Assembly: GCF_009724685.1 (NCBI RefSeq)
Contig: NZ_WMEF01000016.1
Location: 1-64,000 of the forward strand
Reading direction: 5' to 3'
Length of the DNA: 64,000 bases
Source of the DNA: Lysinibacillus cavernae
GTDB taxonomy: Bacteria; Bacillota; Bacilli; Bacillales_A; Planococcaceae
The notes beneath the pieces are model-generated. The model was not told the origin of the DNA and did not search any database. It saw only the letters and a program-made list of their open reading frames with translations. Positions 33,068 to 41,647 of the stretch are shown piece by piece. The first letter of the stretch is position 1, and every line of letters begins with the position of its first letter. Position numbers and translations under genes: made by a program.

Positions 33068-33139
33068 ATGGATGAGAATAATGAACCTATAATTCAATAT
33101 TTATCTGAGCTAAAAGTGACGATACCAGTTCAGTCATAA
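33068..33139 (+). CDS. Putative 23-residue mini-ORF before a large hairpin
   Basis: ATG 33068 lies eight bases after AAAAGGGAG and opens 23 codons (MDENNEPIIQYLSELKVTIP and three more). Its stop ends exactly at the first base of a 21-bp perfect inverted repeat. It could be a leader peptide, a small protein or the tail of a lost gene; I recognise no family. Confidence 0.4.
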   Translation: MDENNEPIIQYLSELKVTIPVQS

Positions 33140-33185
33140 CCAATTAAAAGTAGAGAAAATACCCTTTTCTCTACTTTTAATTGGT
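33139..33185. repeat. 21-bp perfect inverted repeat
   Basis: Bases 33139-33159 are exactly complementary to 33165-33185, with a 5-base spacer TACCC. The 3' arm starts TTTTCTCTAC and ends AATTGGT. It is bounded by a mini-ORF upstream and a methyltransferase gene 90 bases downstream. A bidirectional terminator or an attenuator stem are both possible. Confidence 0.7.
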
Positions 33186-33275
33186 ATATTTTAGTTGTTT
33201 TGAAGCTAGTATTGTATTTATCATTTCTTATATAATTAGAATAAACGCTCTACTAATAAAGAAATGAGGTGTGGG

Positions 33276-33974
33276 ATGTTAATTAAATCTAATGAAGATT
33301 TGCTTATTTTATTAGATCGTCTGTTACGAGAGCCACAACATTTTTGGAATGATTTTTATGATGATACCTTTCAAAAGATTCCTTTCTTTGTTAATAAGCC
33401 TGACGAAAATTTAGTACATTATTTTGCAACGGAAAAGATTTTTCCCGGCAAAGTTTTAGAATTGGGTTGTGGTGCTGGGCGTAATGCCATTTATTTAGCT
33501 AAAAAGGGATGTTCCGTGGTTGGAGTGGACATATCAGACAAAGCGCTAGATTGGGCTAAAAAGAGAGTGGATGAAGAAAACGTAGATGTAGAATTAGTGT
33601 GTGCTAATATTTTTGAGTTAGATTTACAACAGGAAAGTTTTGATTTTATTTATGATTCGGGGTGTTTTCATCATATAGCGCCACATCGCCGAGTCAGTTA
33701 TATAGATATGATTAATAATTTATTAAAGCCAGATGGATACTTTGCATTATGTTCGTTTGAGGAAAATGGTGCATTTGGAGGCTCTGCTATGTCGGATGAG
33801 GAAGTATATTTAAAGCGTAGTTTAGAGGGAGGACTTGGTTATTCAAAAGGCCAACTACAAGAAATATTTCAGTTTTTAGAGGAGATTGAAATACGGAAAA
33901 TGCTGCCTATGTCTACGGAAGAGCCACATTTTGGTTTAGAAGGCTTTATTGTAGGTTTATTTAAAAAAATTTAG
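33276..33974 (+). CDS. Class I SAM-dependent methyltransferase
   Basis: A 232-residue methyltransferase with motif I VLELGCGAGRNAIYLA (about 62-77), acidic motif II VVGVDIS (about 84-90) and a post-I motif VCANIFELDL. It resembles TehB/thiopurine-type small-molecule methyltransferases; the substrate is unknown. I prefer ATG 33276, preceded by GAGGTG, over ATG 33264, which has no RBS. A GrpB-family gene follows 15 bases later, probably in the same transcript. Confidence 0.82.
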   Translation: MLIKSNEDLLILLDRLLREPQHFWNDFYDDTFQKIPFFVNKPDENLVHYFATEKIFPGKVLELGCGAGRNAIYLAKKGCSVVGVDISDKALDWAKKRVDEENVDVELVCANIFELDLQQESFDFIYDSGCFHHIAPHRRVSYIDMINNLLKPDGYFALCSFEENGAFGGSAMSDEEVYLKRSLEGGLGYSKGQLQEIFQFLEEIEIRKMLPMSTEEPHFGLEGFIVGLFKKI

Positions 33975-33989
33975 CAAGGTGAACGACAG

Positions 33990-34514
33990 ATGAAAAAAAT
34001 TGAAGTGGTATTGTCCGAATATGACCCAAATTGGGAACAACAATTTTTATATGAGAAAAGAAGAATTCAAGAAGTTATTGGTCATTCAATAGTAGGGATT
34101 GAACATATTGGCAGCACATCTATCAAAGGTTTAAAGGCTAAACCCATTATTGATATTTTACTAGGCGTCCAAAGTATAGAAGAAGTGCCAGAACTAATAG
34201 AGGCGTTAAAAAATATTGAGTATGAATATGTTCCAAAACCAGAGCTAATGGATAGAAGATTTTTTAGAAAAGGGCTATGGGGACAAGGAACAAGTCATTT
34301 ACACATATGCGAATATAACAGTAATGAATGGAATGACAAATGCCTTTTCCGAGATTATCTACGATTAAATGCTCAAGCCGCCAATGAATATGAAGCTTTA
34401 AAAGAACAGCTTGCCGATCATTTTCAAAATGATCGCCCAACCTATACACAGAAAAAAGAGCCTTTCATTCAAAAGATTATTACTAAAGCAAAAAATGAAG
34501 GTTATGAAAAATAA
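33990..34514 (+). CDS. GrpB-family (UPF0157) nucleotidyltransferase-like protein
   Basis: A 174-residue GrpB-domain protein: IEHIGSTSIKGLKAKPIIDILLGV (about 37-60) is the family's nucleotidyltransferase-fold signature with GS and two acidic positions, and HLHICEYNSNEW follows. Biochemical role is not established; some relatives accompany CoaE or acetyltransferase domains. AAGGTGAACGACAG precedes ATG. Confidence 0.85.
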   Translation: MKKIEVVLSEYDPNWEQQFLYEKRRIQEVIGHSIVGIEHIGSTSIKGLKAKPIIDILLGVQSIEEVPELIEALKNIEYEYVPKPELMDRRFFRKGLWGQGTSHLHICEYNSNEWNDKCLFRDYLRLNAQAANEYEALKEQLADHFQNDRPTYTQKKEPFIQKIITKAKNEGYEK

Positions 34515-34547
34515 AGCCATTCTCAAAAAATTAGAGAATGGCTTTCT
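34515..34547. terminator. Bidirectional terminator
   Basis: AGCCATTCTC (34515-34524) pairs with GAGAATGGCT (34534-34543). The minus strand continues into TTTATTTTTC, so it serves the minus-strand amidase gene and also the plus-strand GrpB gene. Confidence 0.85.
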
Positions 34548-34561
34548 ACTATTATAATGGG

Positions 34562-35773
34562 TTATTTAGAGAGCTCAACAACCGTATCATAAAAAATAGT
34601 AGTTGCTACAACAATATCCTCATCTGCACTATATTCTAATGGATTATGGCTGATGCCGTCCTTTGAGCGAACGAACAGCATCCCAATAGGTGCAATTTCA
34701 GCGATATTCATTGCATCATGACCAGCACCACTAATAAGAGAATAAGGACGTATACCTTGTTTTTCAATACTTGTAGCTAATTGCTGTTGTAACAGGGCAT
34801 CAGTTTTTGCAGGTTTAATGCGCTGTAACATTTTTGAAACCAGCGTGACATGTCTTCGTTCAGCAATCTCTTGCAGTTGCTGTAAAATCGTAGCTTCTAA
34901 TGCACTTACTTTATTTTCGTCAATATCTCGAAGATCAATAGAGAATGTGACCTTGCCTGGAATAACGTTTGTGCCATTAGGAGATACCGTCAACTTGCCA
35001 ACAGTTGCAACGGAATCAGTTGTGTCATTTAATAGTCGTTCAATAGCTAAAATCATTTCGCTTGCTGCGGTTAGAGCATCCTGACGAATGGGCATAGGTG
35101 TCGCACCAGCGTGTTCGCTGACACCTGTTACGGTTATCTCTAGCCATAAAGGGGCTGCTATGCCTGTTACTACTCCGACTGGTAGGCCTTCATTTTCTAA
35201 TACTTTTCCTTGCTCGATATGCATTTCTAAATAAGCTTTTATGTCATCACGTTGTGCCTTTACTAAAGGATAAGGGGACAATTGGAATTCCTTCATAGCT
35301 TCTTCAATGGAAATGCCAGCTTCATCCGTGTGTTGTAATTGTTCCTCTGTTAATAGACCAGCCATTGCACTACTACCAAGAAGCCCGAAGCCAAACCTCG
35401 TTCCTTCTTCATCCTTAAAAGCGACAACTTGAATTTTTTTAGTGGGTAGCAAACGTTGCTCATGCATGGTATTCACCACTTCAATTGCTGCTAGCACACC
35501 TAATGCACCATCATATTTACCGCCTTCTGGTACTGTATCGATGTGAGATCCAAGCATAATGGTTTCCTTACCTTCCCCATAAGTACCAATAAGATTTCCA
35601 ACGGCATCGACCGTTACGCTCATACCTGCTTGCTCCATATAAGTTGTCACTAATTCAATGGCCCGCTTTTCTTCTAGTGTGAAGGAGAAGCGATTAATAC
35701 CACCTGTTGCTTCATTGCGGCCAATTTGGCTCAGGTCTTGAAGATGTTGTAAGAGTCTACCTCCATTAATCAT
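34562..35773 (-). CDS. M20-type N-carbamoyl-L-amino acid amidohydrolase
   Basis: A 403-residue metal-dependent amidase of the hydantoinase/carbamoylase family. GSHIDTVPEGGKYDG provides the His and bridging Asp metal ligands, FKDEEGTRFG the catalytic Glu pair, and SGAGHDAMN a later His ligand; a dimerisation domain occupies about 205-325. It would hydrolyse an N-carbamoyl amino acid to the free amino acid, CO2 and ammonia. The start at ATG 35773 follows AAAGAGTG, five bases after the stop of an ATC-hydrolase-like gene; together these match the AtcB/AtcC route in which the substrate is N-carbamoyl-L-cysteine. Substrate is inferred from context. Confidence 0.85.
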   Translation of the reverse strand: MINGGRLLQHLQDLSQIGRNEATGGINRFSFTLEEKRAIELVTTYMEQAGMSVTVDAVGNLIGTYGEGKETIMLGSHIDTVPEGGKYDGALGVLAAIEVVNTMHEQRLLPTKKIQVVAFKDEEGTRFGFGLLGSSAMAGLLTEEQLQHTDEAGISIEEAMKEFQLSPYPLVKAQRDDIKAYLEMHIEQGKVLENEGLPVGVVTGIAAPLWLEITVTGVSEHAGATPMPIRQDALTAASEMILAIERLLNDTTDSVATVGKLTVSPNGTNVIPGKVTFSIDLRDIDENKVSALEATILQQLQEIAERRHVTLVSKMLQRIKPAKTDALLQQQLATSIEKQGIRPYSLISGAGHDAMNIAEIAPIGMLFVRSKDGISHNPLEYSADEDIVVATTIFYDTVVELSK

Positions 35774-35778
35774 GACAA

Positions 35779-36474
35779 TCACTCTTTCATTTGAAATTGG
35801 AAGTGGCACTGTCCTTCACGCAAGACAAACTGATCATGTACCACCTCTAAATTTTTATTGTACCCTTTGGCAATAGAGGGGTCGATTACTTTGCAATATA
35901 AAATGCCGTATTTCCCCATATCATCATCTGCCCATTGTTGACCTAGAGGACAATGGCTAAACATTTGTTCAACCTCATTTTCTTTATAGATCGTTTCAAT
36001 TTCAAATAAATCACTACGTCCCATATCATAGTTCGTTAAATAGTTATCCACTGAATTTTCCAAACCATTTGTGCGTGCGCGTTGAGCAATACCTTGACCG
36101 CGTTTATGGCCAAAACGTTCTACTGCACGCATGATGACTTGTTCACCAGCTTCTCCATACTCATCTACAACTGGTTTGGCGATTTGTGCAAACATTTTCG
36201 AGAAACGAGCAAATGTTGTTAAATCAGCAAATTTCTCTTCGCCTCCAACGATTTGAGGTAAATATTCAAAGAATGTATGATTTTCGCCTTCTGCTGTTGC
36301 TTTTTTCGCCATTGCTTCAGCATCCTTTAAACCAAATTTCTCCAAACCTTTTTGTACTAAATCACGACCATGCTCCCCGTATTGCTCTGTAATGGAGAGA
36401 TGTAATTCCGTAAACATTTTTGCGGTAATTATGTCCATAGATAAAGCCTTCATCATTAATTGTTCCTCTGCCAT
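35779..36474 (-). CDS. L-2-amino-thiazoline-4-carboxylic acid hydrolase-like protein
   Basis: A 231-residue soluble protein of the ATC hydrolase family. Two related helical halves are visible (ITEQYGEHGRDLVQKGLEKF and VDEYGEAGEQVIMRAVERFG), and the C-terminal half holds HCPLGQQWADDDMGKYGILYC and KGYNKNLEV. In Pseudomonas, AtcB opens L-ATC to N-carbamoyl-L-cysteine, the substrate of the amidase encoded next here. Family membership does not prove that substrate. ATG 36474 follows GAGGGGGCTC. It is the first gene of a two-gene minus-strand unit divergent from a LysR gene. Confidence 0.78.
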   Translation of the reverse strand: MAEEQLMMKALSMDIITAKMFTELHLSITEQYGEHGRDLVQKGLEKFGLKDAEAMAKKATAEGENHTFFEYLPQIVGGEEKFADLTTFARFSKMFAQIAKPVVDEYGEAGEQVIMRAVERFGHKRGQGIAQRARTNGLENSVDNYLTNYDMGRSDLFEIETIYKENEVEQMFSHCPLGQQWADDDMGKYGILYCKVIDPSIAKGYNKNLEVVHDQFVLREGQCHFQFQMKE

Positions 36475-36611
36475 TTTATGAGCCCCCTCATTACAAATCA
36501 TATTGATTTACTTGGATTTTATTTTTATTATAGAGGTGGCTACTAAATTAAATCAAATGAATATTTGCATAATCGAATATGAAAAAAAATCATATAAGGG
36601 GATAGATTAAC

Positions 36612-37493
36612 ATGGCAACATTAGCGCAATATATTGCCTTCCATACGCTCATTGATACAGGCAATTTTACTGAAACGGGTTTAAAGCTAAATCTCACACA
36701 GTCTTCAATCAGTCATACCATTAGTAATCTAGAGGCAGAGTTAGGGCTTTCTCTAATTATTCGAAACCGCAACAATATTGTTTTGACGAGTGAAGGGAGA
36801 ATTGTTTATGAGCATATCTCAAAAATTTTGCAACAGCAGCAGCAGTTGGAAACTTCTGTAGCAAATTTAAAAAATCTCATTGGTGGTACATTATCCGTAG
36901 GCATTTTACCAAGTGTTTCACTGGTTTTACTGCCGAAGGTCTTAGCGTATTTTGAACAGCACCATCCAGATCTACAAATTCGTTTGATGGAGGGGGATTA
37001 TGATCAAATAGAGGATTGGCTACATAATGGCATAGTAGATATCGGTTTTTTAGTACAGCCAAATTCTAAAAATCTTGTATTTGATGCCATTTTTGATGAT
37101 GAGCTTGTCTGCATTATGGCGAAGGAGCATCCATTGGCGAATGAAGATAGACTTTATCTAGAGCAATTACAGGATGAACGCTGGATTATGCCTAAACGAA
37201 CGATTGATCGCGATGTATCAAGGATTTTGGCCAAACATAAAATCCATCCTAATGTGGTATATGAATTATCAGTTGATCAGGTCATTTTAACAATGGTCAA
37301 TGAAAATTTAGGCATTTCCATTGTCCCGAATTCTCTTTTACTACATGCACCAAGAAACCTGATTAGAAAAAAATTTTATCAAGCATATATTAGACAGGTT
37401 GGAATTGCACACAAACACAGTATTCATCTTTCTCCAGGGGCTTTAAAGTTTGTAGAAATATCGAAATACTTTGCATCCTTTTTACAAAATTAG
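36612..37493 (+). CDS. LysR-family transcriptional regulator
   Basis: A 293-residue LysR protein with an N-terminal winged helix-turn-helix (about 1-60; GNFTETGLKLNLTQSSISHTI) and a periplasmic-binding-like effector domain (about 90-290). It is divergent from the ATC-hydrolase/amidase genes across a 137-base gap containing ATATT-N10-AATAT (36560-36579), a plausible operator core. It is likely to control that unit and perhaps the symporter downstream. Confidence 0.88.
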   Translation: MATLAQYIAFHTLIDTGNFTETGLKLNLTQSSISHTISNLEAELGLSLIIRNRNNIVLTSEGRIVYEHISKILQQQQQLETSVANLKNLIGGTLSVGILPSVSLVLLPKVLAYFEQHHPDLQIRLMEGDYDQIEDWLHNGIVDIGFLVQPNSKNLVFDAIFDDELVCIMAKEHPLANEDRLYLEQLQDERWIMPKRTIDRDVSRILAKHKIHPNVVYELSVDQVILTMVNENLGISIVPNSLLLHAPRNLIRKKFYQAYIRQVGIAHKHSIHLSPGALKFVEISKYFASFLQN

Positions 37494-37579
37494 ATATTGA
37501 CAATTAAAATAACCCGAACTATTATCTGATAAAACCAATTGGTATTGTTTATATTAATCGGATGGAGGATTTTTGGGTT

Positions 37580-39013
37580 ATGCATATGATAGTTTACGTT
37601 GAAATTTTGATCTATTTACTCGCAATGCTTGCCGTCGGTATTTACTTCAGCAAAAAAGATTTATCACATAACGATTATTTTCTAGGGGGAAATAAGCTAC
37701 CAGGGTGGGCATTAGCTTTTTCTGAGCGCGCAACTGGTGAATCGGCCTATATGTTTTTAGGGGCAATTGGCTTTATTTACGTGGCAGGACTCTCTGGTAT
37801 TTGGGTTTTATCAGGTATGCTTTTAGGGGTTGTTGCTTCGTGGTTATTTTTATCAAAACGCTTTATGACAGAACAACAAAAATATAAGGTGAATAGCCTA
37901 ACAGACTATATTGCTATTAAATTTCCTAAACATGCAGATATTATTCGTTGGCTAGCTTCGGCGGTCATGGTGTTATTTTTTGTCTGTTATTTAGCTGCTC
38001 AATTTTCTGGAATGGGCAAAACCATTTATTCATTTTCTGGGCTTACTATTACTTGGGGAACAATTATTATTGGAGCAATAATAATTGCCTACTCATGTAT
38101 GGGTGGATTTATGTCTGTTGTTTGGACGGATACAATTCAAAGTTTTTTAATGTTAATCTCATTCATCATCGTACCAATTGCCGCTTATATGGAAATTCAA
38201 CAGCAAGGCTTAAGTATTTCAACAGAGCTTGCAAATATGGGCAATGGTGCTGATAGCTGGGTTGGTGGCTTAAATGGACTTGCTTTAGGAGCTATGTTAT
38301 TTACTAATTTGTCATGGTTCTTTGGTTGGCTTGGTGGTCAACCTCAATTAAGTTCTCGCTTCATGGCCATCACGACAGAGAAAGAGCGAATTACAGGTCG
38401 TAATATGGCGATCATTTGGACGTTAATTGTATATGTGGGTGCCTTTTTATCTGCTATTTTTGCGTCTACTTTGTATAAACAGGGCTCCATAGAGGACCCA
38501 GAGATGATTTTACCTCATATGGTATTTGAAATCTTACCTCCATGGGTTGCGGGGATTATTGTGGCAGGTATTTTAGCGGCCATTATGTCAACGGCTTCAT
38601 CACAATTATTAGTAATTACAACGTCTATCAGTGAGGATATTATTCACAAAACATTACGTTGGAATATTTCTAGTAAAAAATTAGTTCATCTTTCTCGTCT
38701 AGTTGCTGTTATCAGTGGGATTGTAGGTATCATTATTTCACTAAAATCAGGTTCAGTAATTTATAGCTTAGTGTCCTTTGCATGGGCAGGAATTGGTAAT
38801 ACATTTTCGGTTGTGATCCTCTTAATCTTTTTCTGGAAACGTGTTTCAGGCATTGGCGTTATTGCCACGATTATTGTAGGTTTTATTAGTGCCATTGCAT
38901 GGTCACTATCACCTATGGAGGCGATTGTCTCAGCCAAAGCCGCTACATTCTTCATTTGTTTAATTGTAGGGGTTGTAGTGTCTTTATTATGTCCTGATAA
39001 AGAGGAAGAATAG
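37580..39013 (+). CDS. Sodium:solute symporter (SSS family)
   Basis: A 477-residue transporter with about 13 transmembrane helices and the SSS signature features: SERATGESAYMFLG in helix 1 (sodium site), YSCMGGFMSVVWTDTIQSFLM and GILAAIMSTASSQLLV. It resembles PutP-type proline and related amino acid symporters. Its location behind the LysR gene suggests it imports the substrate of the neighbouring hydrolase/amidase pair. I choose ATG 37580, ten bases after GGAGG; upstream ATG 37562 overlaps the RBS. Confidence 0.87.
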   Translation: MHMIVYVEILIYLLAMLAVGIYFSKKDLSHNDYFLGGNKLPGWALAFSERATGESAYMFLGAIGFIYVAGLSGIWVLSGMLLGVVASWLFLSKRFMTEQQKYKVNSLTDYIAIKFPKHADIIRWLASAVMVLFFVCYLAAQFSGMGKTIYSFSGLTITWGTIIIGAIIIAYSCMGGFMSVVWTDTIQSFLMLISFIIVPIAAYMEIQQQGLSISTELANMGNGADSWVGGLNGLALGAMLFTNLSWFFGWLGGQPQLSSRFMAITTEKERITGRNMAIIWTLIVYVGAFLSAIFASTLYKQGSIEDPEMILPHMVFEILPPWVAGIIVAGILAAIMSTASSQLLVITTSISEDIIHKTLRWNISSKKLVHLSRLVAVISGIVGIIISLKSGSVIYSLVSFAWAGIGNTFSVVILLIFFWKRVSGIGVIATIIVGFISAIAWSLSPMEAIVSAKAATFFICLIVGVVVSLLCPDKEEE

Positions 39014-39065
39014 ACTAGAATGTAGGATGTTAAAAGTATTTCAGAGTAATAATATACGATAAATG

Positions 39066-39110
39066 AAACTCCTGTTTTGATGAAATTTCTCAAAATAGGA
39101 GTTTTCTTTT
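39066..39110 (+). terminator. Terminator after the symporter gene
   Basis: AAACTCCTGTTTTGA (39066-39080) pairs with TCAAAATAGGAGTTT (39090-39104), followed by TCTTTTT. Confidence 0.87.
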
Positions 39111-39234
39111 TATGCTTATGACACTATTGAAATATGATAGGAAGAAGAGCAACCACTATAACGGGAAATTACATAATGTGTGGACCTTTTAGGTTGGCAG
39201 ATGTTATGCAAAAATGAAGCAAGGGGGTTAGGAA

Positions 39235-40689
39235 GTGTTTAATGATTTTAAGCTTTTGGATGAGCGTCCGGTTTATGTGCAATTGAAGGATTATGTTCAA
39301 GACATGATTATCAAAGGACATCTATTAGAGCATCAAAAGCTTCCATCTACCCGTGAACTTAGTAAGTTATTAGCGGTCAGCAGAAATACAGTGCTGAACG
39401 CATATGCAGAATTAGAGCAGGATGGCATCATCTATGCAGTGAAAGGAAAAGGAAACTTTGTCGGGAAGGTCACGACATTGAAAACATCGTCTGTAGAAAT
39501 TGACTGGAAGAAAAGGCTGAATGAAGCGACGTTGCTAGCAGATGAAATTGATTTAATACGGCAAGATATACACTGGCAAAAAGGTATGATTTCTTTTATT
39601 AGTATTGCCCCAGAAGAAAAGCTTTTTGATGTTGAAAACTTCAAAAGGGCGTTTCTCACAAGAATGTCCATTGAAGGAGACATTGTCTTGAATTACGGTT
39701 ATGCAAAGGGCTACAAGCCTTTTATTGACTATCTTCTTGGCTATATGGAAATGAAAGGTGTAGACATTTCTAATAAAGATATTTTGATTACCAACGGCTT
39801 TACAGAGGGACTAGATATTTTATTATCTTCCATAGCCAAAAAATCAGGGCGCGTGCTATGCGAAAACCCTACACATCATGCGGCTTTGAAGCTTTTTCGT
39901 TTGCATGGGCTAGATATACATGGCATCGACATGATGGATGATGGCATCGATGTAGGTCAAGTAGAGAGAAGCTTAGCTGAAATGGATTATGATTTTGCTT
40001 ATCTTATCCCTTCCTATCATAATCCAACGGGTATTGTCACCTCCTCTGAAAAAAGGAATGCTATTTTTCAACTGTTATCAAAACACCAAATTCCCATTGT
40101 GGAGGACGGTTTTAATGAGGAATTAAGGTACTCAAGCTCTCATTTAGCCCCACTGATAGCTTTTAGCGGATCAGGTAATAACGTTGTGTATATTGGCAGC
40201 TTTTCTAAAATCCTTTTTCCTGGTTTACGTGTTGGTTGGATTTTAGCAGATAAAGAATTAATTGATTGTTTAGAAAGCATGAAAAGAGCTCGAACAATTC
40301 ATACGTCTACACTAGATCAGGCAGTTTTATATCAATACTTACAGGATGGCTATTTTGAAAAATATTTGAAGAAGGCAAGATCTGTTTATAAAAAAAAATA
40401 TGAGCTTGCTCGCCAAGCTTGTCTCCAATACATTCCCTCTTGCAGAGTGACAGGAGATGGGGGTCTTCATCTCTTTATAGAGCTAAGAGAAAGCATGGAT
40501 GCACGTATGTTGTTGGAAAAATGCTATGACAAAGGCGTAGTGTTTTATCCAGGCGATGTGTTTTTTACAAATGGACTAGGCAGCAATACATTTCGATTAG
40601 GTTTCTCTCGGTTATCAGACGAGGATATTGTCCGTGGTATTCAAATAATCGGTGATACATTGAAAAATGACATGAGGGGTTGGAAATAA
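39235..40689 (+). CDS. MocR/GabR-type regulator of ddl (DdlR-like)
   Basis: A 484-residue fusion: a GntR-type winged helix (about 10-78; LPSTRELSKLLAVSRNTVLNAYAEL) and a fold-type I aminotransferase domain (about 115-480). The PLP-binding lysine is in IGSFSKILFPGLRVGW (SFSK), with the Asn/Asp and Tyr cofactor contacts in LIPSYHNPTG. It overlaps ddl by one base. In Brevibacillus a MocR protein, DdlR, activates ddl, and this arrangement suggests the same job; the ligand would be D-alanyl-D-alanine or D-alanine with PLP. The start is GTG 39235 behind AAGGGGGTTAGGA. Confidence 0.86.
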   Translation: MFNDFKLLDERPVYVQLKDYVQDMIIKGHLLEHQKLPSTRELSKLLAVSRNTVLNAYAELEQDGIIYAVKGKGNFVGKVTTLKTSSVEIDWKKRLNEATLLADEIDLIRQDIHWQKGMISFISIAPEEKLFDVENFKRAFLTRMSIEGDIVLNYGYAKGYKPFIDYLLGYMEMKGVDISNKDILITNGFTEGLDILLSSIAKKSGRVLCENPTHHAALKLFRLHGLDIHGIDMMDDGIDVGQVERSLAEMDYDFAYLIPSYHNPTGIVTSSEKRNAIFQLLSKHQIPIVEDGFNEELRYSSSHLAPLIAFSGSGNNVVYIGSFSKILFPGLRVGWILADKELIDCLESMKRARTIHTSTLDQAVLYQYLQDGYFEKYLKKARSVYKKKYELARQACLQYIPSCRVTGDGGLHLFIELRESMDARMLLEKCYDKGVVFYPGDVFFTNGLGSNTFRLGFSRLSDEDIVRGIQIIGDTLKNDMRGWK

Positions 40690-41597
40690 TGAAGGTTGGC
40701 GTAATTATGGGTGGCACTTCCTCTGAAAAGCAGGTTTCAATCATGACAGGCGAGGAAATGGTTGCTCAATTAGATAAGAAAAAGTATGAGGTTGTTGCCA
40801 TTACGTTGGATGACAACAAAGAGGTTATTGACAAGGTACAGGATATTGATGTGGCTTTGTTAGCACTTCATGGTAAGTTTGGAGAGGATGGTACGATTCA
40901 GGGTGTACTAGAAACGTTAGATATCCCTTATACAGGAAGTGGTCTTCTAGCAAGTAGTTTGTGCATGGACAAAAATATGGCTAAAAAAGTACTTCGATAT
41001 GAAGGTGTGGCAACACCAGATTGGTTCCATCTCGTAAAGGGGGAGGAGCTTCCTTTACCTGTTATAGAACGTATGGGTTATCCACTTGTTGTCAAACCGA
41101 ATGCTGGTGGCTCTAGCGTAGGTGTCCAGATTGTACATAATCGGAACGCCTTATTAGCGGCTGTTACGGAGGTATTCAAATGGGATAACGAAATCATTAT
41201 CGAGCAATATATGATTGGTGACGAAATTACATGCCCAATACTAAATGAGGAGTTATTACCAGTCCTTTCAATCAAACATACGGCAGTATTTTTTGACTAT
41301 AAGGCGAAATATGATGATGCTTCCACGATAGAGGAGCCTGTGGAACTCCCACCTGCTATTCATGACCGTGTGACAAAAGCAGCAATGATTAGCTACAAGG
41401 CATTAAAATGCAGTGTCTATGCTAGAGTTGATATGATGATTAAGGATGGCGTTCCTTATGTGTTAGAGGTTAATACACTGCCTGGCATGACTCAAAATAG
41501 CTTGCTGCCGAAAAGTGCACTTGCTGCTGGAATCAGTTATTCAGAACTATTGGATCGCATTATTGAAACCTCCTTACAGGTTAAGAGGAATGGATAA
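40689..41597 (+). CDS. ddl: D-alanine--D-alanine ligase
   Basis: A 302-residue ATP-grasp enzyme making the D-Ala-D-Ala dipeptide for peptidoglycan precursors. GGTSSEKQVS is the N-terminal D-Ala site, KPNAGGSSVGV and EQYMIGDEITCPIL the ATP-grasp elements, and VLEVNTLPGMT the magnesium/second substrate region. It lacks the long omega-loop of D-Ala-D-Lac types, as far as I can tell from KYDDASTIEEPV. The length suits the short (about 300 residue) DdlB type. Translation is coupled to the MocR gene through TAATG. Confidence 0.93.
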   Translation: MKVGVIMGGTSSEKQVSIMTGEEMVAQLDKKKYEVVAITLDDNKEVIDKVQDIDVALLALHGKFGEDGTIQGVLETLDIPYTGSGLLASSLCMDKNMAKKVLRYEGVATPDWFHLVKGEELPLPVIERMGYPLVVKPNAGGSSVGVQIVHNRNALLAAVTEVFKWDNEIIIEQYMIGDEITCPILNEELLPVLSIKHTAVFFDYKAKYDDASTIEEPVELPPAIHDRVTKAAMISYKALKCSVYARVDMMIKDGVPYVLEVNTLPGMTQNSLLPKSALAAGISYSELLDRIIETSLQVKRNG

Positions 41598-41601
41598 ATA
41601 G

Positions 41602-41643
41602 AAAAAACCACCTTTTGTTGGCAACAACAAAAGGCGGTTTTGA
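41602..41643. terminator. Bidirectional terminator between ddl and the YitT gene
   Basis: AAAACCACCTTTTGTTG pairs with CAACAAAAGGCGGTTTT across a GCAA loop (one mismatch), with A- and T-runs on opposite sides. Confidence 0.9.
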
Positions 41644-41647
41644 TGTC

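Noticed and set aside
33139-33185. CRISPR-like or IS terminal repeat
   Set aside because: It is a single hairpin with no repeated units or transposase, and no CRISPR array was found anywhere in the window.
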